A DNA stretch of 12,520 nucleotides from Bacteroidia bacterium (GTDB lineage: Bacteria; Bacteroidota; Bacteroidia; Bacteroidales; UBA12481). Below the pieces are notes generated by a model. That model was not told where the DNA came from. It saw only the letters and a program-made list of their open reading frames with translations, and did not search any database. A program made the position numbers and the translations under genes. The stretch covers positions 1 to 12,520 of the forward strand of contig JAPLDV010000633.1 of NCBI GenBank assembly GCA_026391235.1. The letters run 5' to 3'. This document shows positions 6,933 to 12,520 of the stretch, piece by piece (positions within the stretch are counted from its first letter, which is position 1; every line of letters begins with the position of its first letter).

Positions 6933-7079
6933 ATGAGAGAGCAAGACATTCTGGAAAAGATTAAAAGCGCAGTTCTGGCCTTTGATAAATATGCCAAGGT
7001 TGTTCCGGGAGGGCATTACTGTATGAATTATTTAACACAAATATTTCAAAAATGGCTATTAATCAAAAGACTGTACTAG
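6933..7079 (+). pseudogene. 5' relic of a minimal nucleotidyltransferase gene
   Basis: An open frame of 48 codons starts with M-R-E-Q-D-I-L-E-K-I-K-S-A-V-L, then FDKYAKV. That is how many MNT-family proteins begin, just before the L-F-G-S-R motif. After K-V the expected motif is lost in this frame. A neighbouring frame reads L-F-R-E-G (from about 7009), which could be the motif damaged by small indels. The rest of the frame does not resemble the family and runs into the start of the intact MNT gene (7052). I read it as the remnant of a second, different nucleotidyltransferase, probably of an older toxin-antitoxin pair. The alternative is a short upstream ORF that by chance resembles the family or acts as a leader peptide. 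Confidence 0.4.
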
Positions 7080-7375
7080 AGGAAATTTCCCGACTATTAA
7101 AATCGAGAAAACCGGATAGTTTTGTCAAAGCTGTTTTATTTGGGTCAAGGTTGACAAGCCAGGGCAAACCCGATTCGGATTATGATATTCTGATTATTGT
7201 CAGAGAAAAAGCCGATTGGAAAACCGAGCGGGAAATATCTGATATCTGCTACGAGGTTGAGCTGAATTTTAATGTTGTCATTGATATCCATATACTTAGC
7301 GAACCAGAAGTTAATTCGCGCCGAGGACAACAACCGATATTTGTTAACGCTTTGCTTCATGGATTATCATTATGA
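7052..7375 (+). CDS. Minimal nucleotidyltransferase (MNT), antitoxin-type partner of HEPN
   Basis: A 107-residue protein with the MNT signature: V-L-F-G31-S32, then ten residues, then D43-Y-D45, an exact GSX10DXD arrangement for the nucleotide and metal site. A third acidic strand residue is probably D78 in VVIDIHIL. The length is normal for stand-alone MNT proteins. In characterised MNT/HEPN systems the MNT protein neutralises the HEPN toxin, in some cases by transferring AMP groups to a tyrosine next to the HEPN active site. The following HEPN gene overlaps by four bases (ATGA), which supports the pairing. The start ATG at 7052 is the first good one and places the motif at the usual depth. 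Function in this organism is inferred from the family. Confidence 0.88.
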   Translation: MAINQKTVLEEISRLLKSRKPDSFVKAVLFGSRLTSQGKPDSDYDILIIVREKADWKTEREISDICYEVELNFNVVIDIHILSEPEVNSRRGQQPIFVNALLHGLSL

Positions 7376-7767
7376 TCAGCAACGAAAGCAGAAAAGAGCT
7401 GATTGACTACAGGTTTAGCCAAGCCAAGGAGACTCTCCAACTGGCAAGATTCTTAACAGACCAGGGGAAATTATCAGTTGCAGTAAACCGGATTTATTAT
7501 GGAATGTTTTATGCCTTGGGAGCTTTAGCTCTAAAGCATAGTTTTGCAACCTCAAAGCATTCACAATTAATCGGTTGGTTTAATAAAGATTTTGTATCCA
7601 CACACATGACTGATGCCCGGTTTGGCAAAATTCTCAGAGATGCATTCAGAAATCGCACGAAAGGTGATTATGACGCTTATGTAGAGTTTTCACCGGAAAT
7701 GGTTAACCTGATGCTGGTTGAAATGGACCAGTTTATTACAGAAATTAGCAGGTTATTGAGCTTGTAA
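7372..7767 (+). CDS. HEPN-domain protein, probable toxin of an MNT/HEPN pair
   Basis: A 131-residue all-helical protein that matches the HEPN fold by hallmarks: NRIYYGMFYALGALAL at about 39-54 (the S/N-R-x-Y-Y-x-x-F motif), KHSQLIGWFNKDFV at 62-75, and R95-TKGD-Y100 where many HEPN RNases carry RX4-6H. Histidine is replaced by tyrosine at the expected place, as is usual in the subfamily with a GDY/ADY motif, so RNase activity is uncertain. Proteins of this type may instead serve as nucleotide- or RNA-binding partners of the MNT enzyme. It is translationally coupled to the MNT gene by an ATGA overlap. It is full length. A toxin-antitoxin or phage-defence role is the likely one but is inferred from family. 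Confidence 0.85.
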   Translation: MISNESRKELIDYRFSQAKETLQLARFLTDQGKLSVAVNRIYYGMFYALGALALKHSFATSKHSQLIGWFNKDFVSTHMTDARFGKILRDAFRNRTKGDYDAYVEFSPEMVNLMLVEMDQFITEISRLLSL

Positions 7768-7844
7768 CTGTTTAATAACCATACTAACTCCATCCAGCAA
7801 AGCAATTTCCATCGCAAGATATATCAGGCAAAAAAATATTGATC

Positions 7845-10220
7845 ATGTCGCAACCCATCATAAACCGGTCATTTCCCGGCAAAATAGCCCTGATCACGAC
7901 TCAGTGCGATGTGAGCTACAGCCAATTGATGAAACGGGTACAGCAGTTTGCCCAAGATGATGTAGCCTATATTATTGATGATTGCCGGCCCGAATTGCTG
8001 TTTATCAGCTCGGCCATGAAGGAATCGATGGTTAAAATCGATCTGAAAACCAATTACAAACCCGAAGTGCTGGTTTTTGAAAACATCGAAACAGATGAAA
8101 ACACACCCGAAAGTAAATGGACTGGTCCTGAAGACAACGATACAACCGCTGTAATCATTTATACCTCAGGCACTACCGGCAGCCCTAAAGGAGTTATGCT
8201 TTCTTACACCAATATTCATGAAAATATGGCTGCCGTTATTAATTGCAAGATCTTCGCTCCTGAACGGCAGGTCATGATCTTTTTACCTCTGCATCATGTT
8301 TTTCCGCTGGTTGGTTCCATGATAACACCCTTATTCGTTGGCTGTTCCATTCCAATAGCTCCATCAATGCAATCTTCGGATCTGATGAAAACTTTTTCCG
8401 ATAACCAGATTGGTGTTTTTCTGGGGGTGCCACGCTTGTATGAACTGATGTACCGCGGAATCAAAGCCGAAATCGATAAAAGCCTGATCGGACGCACATT
8501 GCTGAGAATTGTTCTGGCCACTAAAAGCCGTAAACTGGGGAAAATCATCTTTAAAAAGGTGCACCAGGGATTTGGCGGTCATCTTCAATACATGATTGCC
8601 GGAGGAGCAGCACTGAATAAGGAGGTCGGGACATTCTTTTACGGTTTGGGCTTCGATATTCTCGAAGGCTTCGGCATGACCGAAGCAGCACCCATGATCA
8701 CTTTTCCGCGTCCCGGTAAAATAATCATCGGGTCAACGGGTCAAGCACTGCCAGGACTATCTGTGGAAATACGTGAAGGTGAAATAGTTGCCAAAGGGCC
8801 AAGCATCATGAAGGGCTATTACAACCGACCGGAGGAAACTTCTGATGTTATCCGCGAAGGATGGCTCTATACAGGCGACCTTGGATACCTGGATAAGAAC
8901 GGATTCCTGTATATCACCGGCAGGAAAAAAGAAATTATCGTTCTTCCAAACGGGAAAAATATTAATCCGGTCGAGGTGGAGATGAAACTGGATGCGTTTA
9001 GCCCTGCCATTAAGGAAGCCGGCATATTTATGTATCATGATTTGCTGCATGCCGTAATTTATCCTGATTTTCCCTTTCTGTCCGAAAATAAGGTTGAAGA
9101 CATCCATGAGTATTTCCGCGATAAAGTGATTTCACCATTCAATGCGGAGATGAGCTCCTATAAACGCATTCTGCAATTTACACTGGTCAAATCCGAACTG
9201 CCTCGCACCCGCTTGTCCAAGCTTCAGCGATTCAAGTTCGCCGAACTGCTCGAACAGAAAGAAAATAAAACCGATGCTACCAATGAACCAAAAACTCCGG
9301 AATACCGAGCTATCAAATCATACATTGAAAGTCAGATTGATATGGACGTTTTGCCCGATCACCACCTGGTTTTTGATGTTTCACTGGACTCACTGGGTAA
9401 ATTGGGTCTGATCGACTTTATCGAAAAAAGTTTCGGGATAAAAATTGATGATGAACAGCTGCTTAAGTTCCCATCAATAAGGAAGATGGCCGAGTACATC
9501 CGGAATAATAAGCTTTTCCACAAAGCTGACGAGCAAACCAGCTGGTCGGGAGATTTAATGGATGATTCGGAAGTCGTTTTACCAAAGGACTCATTTTTAC
9601 TGCGCACCGCGGTTAGTTCCGTGCGTTGGTTCTTTAGCCTGTTTTTCAAGTTCGAAGCAACCGGAATGCAAAATATCCCCGATGGCCCCTGCTTTTTGAC
9701 GCCTAACCATGAAAGCAAGCTGGATGCATTTCTCGTACTCTCTTATCTGGACAAGGAAACGCTGAGCAATACTTTTTCCTATGCCAAGAAAGCTTATGTA
9801 AAAAGCTGGATCCGGAAATATCTTGCCAGGCACACAAACGTAATAATCATGGATCTTTCGAAGGATTTGAAAGGCTCGATCCGCAAAATGGCCGAAGTAG
9901 TCAAGCAAAATAAAAAGATTCTGATTTTTCCTGAGGGAACCCGCACGCTGAACGGGAAAACAGGCACCTTCAAGAAGACATACGCCATTTTAAGCTCCGA
10001 ACTGAACATCCCGATTGTTCCGATAGCTATCTCAGGAGCCTGGTCGGCGATGTCATCCGGCACCGGGCGGATCAGGAAAGGAGGGAAAATTACCATTGAG
10101 TTTTTGCCGCCGGTTTTGCCGGGTAAAATGAAGCCAGACGAATTGAACAACCTGGTAAAACAGCAAATCGTTGCTGCTATTGAACGAAACCTTCGCGCAG
10201 ACAACAAATGTTCAGTTTAG
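7845..10220 (+). CDS. Acyl-activating enzyme / ACP / PlsC acyltransferase fusion
   Basis: A 791-residue three-domain enzyme from the ATG at 7845; an in-frame TTG at 7839 would add only two residues. Residues 1 to about 470 are an AMP-forming acyl-activating domain: YTSGTTGSPKG at 106-116, GFGMTEAAP at 276-284, YTGDLG near 342-347, and Lys459 in RTRLSKLQR. Residues about 485-560 form an acyl carrier domain with the phosphopantetheine serine at about 516 (LDSLGKLGLIDF). Residues about 590-785 are a PlsC-type acyltransferase with NHESKLD (HX4D, His622/Asp627) and FPEGTR at 695-700. The layout recalls Aas-like fusions that activate a fatty acid, load it on ACP and acylate a lysophospholipid at the membrane. 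Near residues 34-43 the segment QQFAQDDVAYIIDD joins two parts usually about 45-55 residues apart, so a conserved N-terminal block seems missing. Activity may be affected. Confidence 0.85.
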   Translation: MSQPIINRSFPGKIALITTQCDVSYSQLMKRVQQFAQDDVAYIIDDCRPELLFISSAMKESMVKIDLKTNYKPEVLVFENIETDENTPESKWTGPEDNDTTAVIIYTSGTTGSPKGVMLSYTNIHENMAAVINCKIFAPERQVMIFLPLHHVFPLVGSMITPLFVGCSIPIAPSMQSSDLMKTFSDNQIGVFLGVPRLYELMYRGIKAEIDKSLIGRTLLRIVLATKSRKLGKIIFKKVHQGFGGHLQYMIAGGAALNKEVGTFFYGLGFDILEGFGMTEAAPMITFPRPGKIIIGSTGQALPGLSVEIREGEIVAKGPSIMKGYYNRPEETSDVIREGWLYTGDLGYLDKNGFLYITGRKKEIIVLPNGKNINPVEVEMKLDAFSPAIKEAGIFMYHDLLHAVIYPDFPFLSENKVEDIHEYFRDKVISPFNAEMSSYKRILQFTLVKSELPRTRLSKLQRFKFAELLEQKENKTDATNEPKTPEYRAIKSYIESQIDMDVLPDHHLVFDVSLDSLGKLGLIDFIEKSFGIKIDDEQLLKFPSIRKMAEYIRNNKLFHKADEQTSWSGDLMDDSEVVLPKDSFLLRTAVSSVRWFFSLFFKFEATGMQNIPDGPCFLTPNHESKLDAFLVLSYLDKETLSNTFSYAKKAYVKSWIRKYLARHTNVIIMDLSKDLKGSIRKMAEVVKQNKKILIFPEGTRTLNGKTGTFKKTYAILSSELNIPIVPIAISGAWSAMSSGTGRIRKGGKITIEFLPPVLPGKMKPDELNNLVKQQIVAAIERNLRADNKCSV

Positions 10221-10242
10221 AATTCAAAAGTAATAAGGCAAA

Positions 10243-12520
10243 ATGAAAAACTTAAGAATTAAAATTTTTATCATAATCGGGTTAATTAGTTTCTCAAATT
10301 CATTTGCCCAACGCACCGACAACACTTATAAACCGTGGACCTACTGGTTTTGGATGGGGAGCGCCGTAAATCAAAAAGATATAAAAACTCAGCTTGATGA
10401 ATTCTCCAAAGCCGGATTAGGCGGAGTTCATATAATTCCTGTTTATGGCGTAAAAGGATATGAAAAACAATTTATTCCATTTTTAAGCGAAAAGTGGCTC
10501 GAAATGGTTCAATATACCATAAAGGAGGCACATGATTTAAATTTAGGCGTTGACATTTCGCTGGGTACCGGATGGCCCTTTGGAGGAAGTTGGGTCAATA
10601 ACAATAATGCAGCGAAAAAGCTGCTGATTAAAGATTATCAATTAAAACCAGCCAGCCTCATTTCAATTAATACTGATACCATTATTAAAAACAACCGGTT
10701 TCTTGAATTAATCGGCATTGTTGCTTCCAACAACAAAGGAGAGCAATTAAACCTCAGTTCGCATATTGCAGAAAAAACTTTCCATCAGGATGTTACTCCC
10801 GGTAATTGGAAATTGAGCTGTTTCGGCACCACTAATACCAATCAAAAAGTTAAAAGGGCAGCTCCGGGTGGAGAAGGTCTTGTGATAGATTACTTTGATG
10901 AAAGGGCTATGGTTAATTATCTGCACCATTTTGATTCCATATTCTCGGAAACAAAATTCCCCATTAAACCAAGAGCCTGGTTTCATGATTCTTATGAAGC
11001 CTATTCAGCCAACTGGTCGTTCCGGTTTACTGACCGGTTCAAACAATTACAGGGCTATGATTTTACTGAAGTTCTGCCGGTTCTGATCGATACTTTAAAC
11101 CCTATGCGGCCCATGGTTATCCATGATTACCGTGAAACTCTCTCCGATCTTTTATATACCGAATTTGCATCTCCATGGACCCGCTGGAGCACGAAAGGCG
11201 GGATCGCAACACGTTATCAGGCACATGGCTCGCCCGGAAACCTGCTCGATTTATATGCCCTTTCCGACATTCCCGAAACCGAATCTTTCGGATGCAGCAA
11301 TTTCTCCATTCCAAAATTGCAATGTGATCCCGACTATGAGGAACAAACCTTTGGTCGCCCAAGTCCCCTGATGATGAAATTTGCCTCCTCACCGGCACAT
11401 ATACTGAATAAACCTTTGGTCACTTCCGAAACTGCCACCTGGCTGGCCGAACATTTTAAGGAATCCCTGAGCATGATAAAGCCTCAGGCAGATGAATTAT
11501 TTATCTCCGGCATCAACCATATTTTTTATCAGGGAACAACTTACTCACCAAAAAATGAAAATTATCCGGGCTGGATGTTTTACGCTTCAACCCATTTCGG
11601 CCCAACCTCTCATTTTTGGGATGAATTGCCTCTGCTCAATTCATATATAACAGAATGTCAAAGCATTCTCCAAAATTCAAATCCCGACAATGATATACTT
11701 CTATACTTCCCGATAGATGATTTATGGACAAAATATCCCGGTGATTTATTGTTGCTTTTAGACGTACATCACTATTCAAACTGGTTCGGAAAATCGGAAT
11801 TTGGCAAATTATCCAAATTACTGTGGGACAATGGATTTACTTTCGACTATATTTCCGATAAACAAATCAGTCAGTTAACCGTAAACAACAACAGAAAACT
11901 TTCGGTTAATGTCAATTCAAACTATTCGGTGATTTTGGTTCCATCGATTGACTATATAAATAAAAATACTCTTGCAAAGCTGGATTCACTCGCACAAAAT
12001 GGGGCAAAAATCATTTTCGCAGATAAACTTCCTGAGCACTATTCGGGTTTTATGGCTCAAAAACAATCAGAAAAAGAATTAACAGATCTGAAAAAGAAAA
12101 TATCAGCGCACACTTTAATATCTGCCGACTTACTTAATGATTTGAAATTACTGAATATTCCCAATGAAGAACTCAAGGTGAAGGGACTCGAATTTATCCG
12201 TAAACAAACAGACCTTGGCCGTGTATATTTTGTAACAAATCTTAGCAACCGGTTTTATGAAGACAACATTTCCCTCACCGTAAAATCAAACTATATTGAA
12301 CTATTTGATCCGCAAAGTTTGAAAAAAGGATATATTAAAACCTCCGGTGATTTCTTCCTGCAATTACCTCCGGGCAAATCGTGTTTTATTAAAACTCTGC
12401 AGAAAAAACCAACAACGGGTCCCTGGCAATATTCCATGCCGAAGGATACCCTGATTCTCGAGAATAAATGGACGGTAAGCTTTATTTCCGGAAATAATCA
12501 AAATCTTAAGCCAATATACG
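10243..12520 (+). CDS. GH106-type alpha-L-rhamnosidase, 3' end outside the window
   Basis: An open frame of 759 codons without a stop runs to the window edge. A signal peptide is seen (MKNLRIKIF, hydrophobic core, NSFAQ at about 20-24). The mature start reads YKPWTYWFWMGSAVN, typical of glycoside hydrolase family 106. Other family stretches are GLGGVHIIPVYG, DISLGTGWPFGG, KRAAPGGEGLVIDYF, WFHDSYEAYSANW, HDYRETLSDLLY, QAHGSPGNLLDLYA, SETATWLAEHF, ISGINHIFYQGTTYSP and YASTHFGPTSHFW. Acidic residues in DIPETESF and VTSETATW are good candidates for active-site positions. The C-terminal beta-rich part begins near 620 and is cut off. It should act in the periplasm on rhamnose-containing plant or microbial polysaccharides, such as rhamnogalacturonan. 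It starts 22 bases after the preceding gene, so read-through is possible, but no functional link is obvious. It looks more A+T-rich than the leftmost genes. Confidence 0.88.
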   Translation, partial: MKNLRIKIFIIIGLISFSNSFAQRTDNTYKPWTYWFWMGSAVNQKDIKTQLDEFSKAGLGGVHIIPVYGVKGYEKQFIPFLSEKWLEMVQYTIKEAHDLNLGVDISLGTGWPFGGSWVNNNNAAKKLLIKDYQLKPASLISINTDTIIKNNRFLELIGIVASNNKGEQLNLSSHIAEKTFHQDVTPGNWKLSCFGTTNTNQKVKRAAPGGEGLVIDYFDERAMVNYLHHFDSIFSETKFPIKPRAWFHDSYEAYSANWSFRFTDRFKQLQGYDFTEVLPVLIDTLNPMRPMVIHDYRETLSDLLYTEFASPWTRWSTKGGIATRYQAHGSPGNLLDLYALSDIPETESFGCSNFSIPKLQCDPDYEEQTFGRPSPLMMKFASSPAHILNKPLVTSETATWLAEHFKESLSMIKPQADELFISGINHIFYQGTTYSPKNENYPGWMFYASTHFGPTSHFWDELPLLNSYITECQSILQNSNPDNDILLYFPIDDLWTKYPGDLLLLLDVHHYSNWFGKSEFGKLSKLLWDNGFTFDYISDKQISQLTVNNNRKLSVNVNSNYSVILVPSIDYINKNTLAKLDSLAQNGAKIIFADKLPEHYSGFMAQKQSEKELTDLKKKISAHTLISADLLNDLKLLNIPNEELKVKGLEFIRKQTDLGRVYFVTNLSNRFYEDNISLTVKSNYIELFDPQSLKKGYIKTSGDFFLQLPPGKSCFIKTLQKKPTTGPWQYSMPKDTLILENKWTVSFISGNNQNLKPIY

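Noticed and set aside
7751..7780. Inverted repeat GGTTATT / AATAACC around the HEPN stop codon
   Set aside because: The stem is A+T-rich, the stop codon lies in its loop, and no T-tract follows; it is not a convincing terminator.
9359..10207. Minus-strand frames within the acyltransferase fusion
   Set aside because: They are shadows of a gene with clear ACP and PlsC motifs on the other strand.
10747..12248. Short frames on both strands within the GH106 gene
   Set aside because: The continuous frame from 10243 contains the family motifs throughout; the others are out of frame or antisense.
1..12520. CRISPR array, tRNA, rRNA, insertion sequence or phage genes
   Set aside because: No regularly spaced repeats, tRNA-like cloverleaf, transposase motifs or terminal repeats were seen on reading both strands.

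Overview
The window looks like part of a chromosome or metagenomic contig from a member of the Bacteroidota. Signs are the lack of clear Shine-Dalgarno sequences, several TAnnTTTG-type -7 promoter elements, a sigma factor and TPR-bearing anti-sigma pair of a kind common in that phylum, a CoA ligase/ACP/acyltransferase fusion, and a family 106 glycoside hydrolase. This assignment rests on sequence style and remembered families, not on a search.

Left part (1-2096, minus strand): an exported PQQ-type beta-propeller protein with an EF-hand insert (112-1581), then a short membrane-anchored protein with two C-terminal I-E-x-W-M-L-D-x-x-Y-L repeats (1743-2096). A terminator-like hairpin separates them.

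Centre (2097-6674): a divergent regulatory region carries the same TGGGTGA..CCTTT element facing each of the two flanking genes. To its right is a compact plus-strand operon: an ECF-like sigma factor (2304-2873), overlapped by a membrane-spanning anti-sigma-like protein with a periplasmic TPR domain (2866-3639), then a 70-residue protein with a polyproline linker (3655-3867). Converging on it, with both stop codons sharing one CTAG, is a 936-residue TPR-CHAT lipoprotein (3864-6674). Together these suggest an envelope-sensing module: a caspase-fold TPR protein and the TPR domain of an anti-sigma factor would share the periplasm, with the sigma factor as the output. The CHAT domain keeps its Cys motif (SSCESG) but appears to lack about 75-85 residues that normally hold the catalytic His.

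Right of centre (6675-7767): an intergenic region with probable promoters, a 5' relic of a minimal nucleotidyltransferase gene, and an intact MNT/HEPN pair (7052-7375 and 7372-7767), which is a toxin-antitoxin type module.

Right part (7845-12520): a tri-domain acyl-activating enzyme/ACP/PlsC acyltransferase, probably for phospholipid acyl recycling. Its adenylation domain also seems to have an in-frame internal loss near the N-terminus. A GH106-type alpha-L-rhamnosidase gene follows 22 bases later and runs off the window. The most novel material is the sigma/anti-sigma/CHAT locus and the two apparent in-frame domain-core losses.
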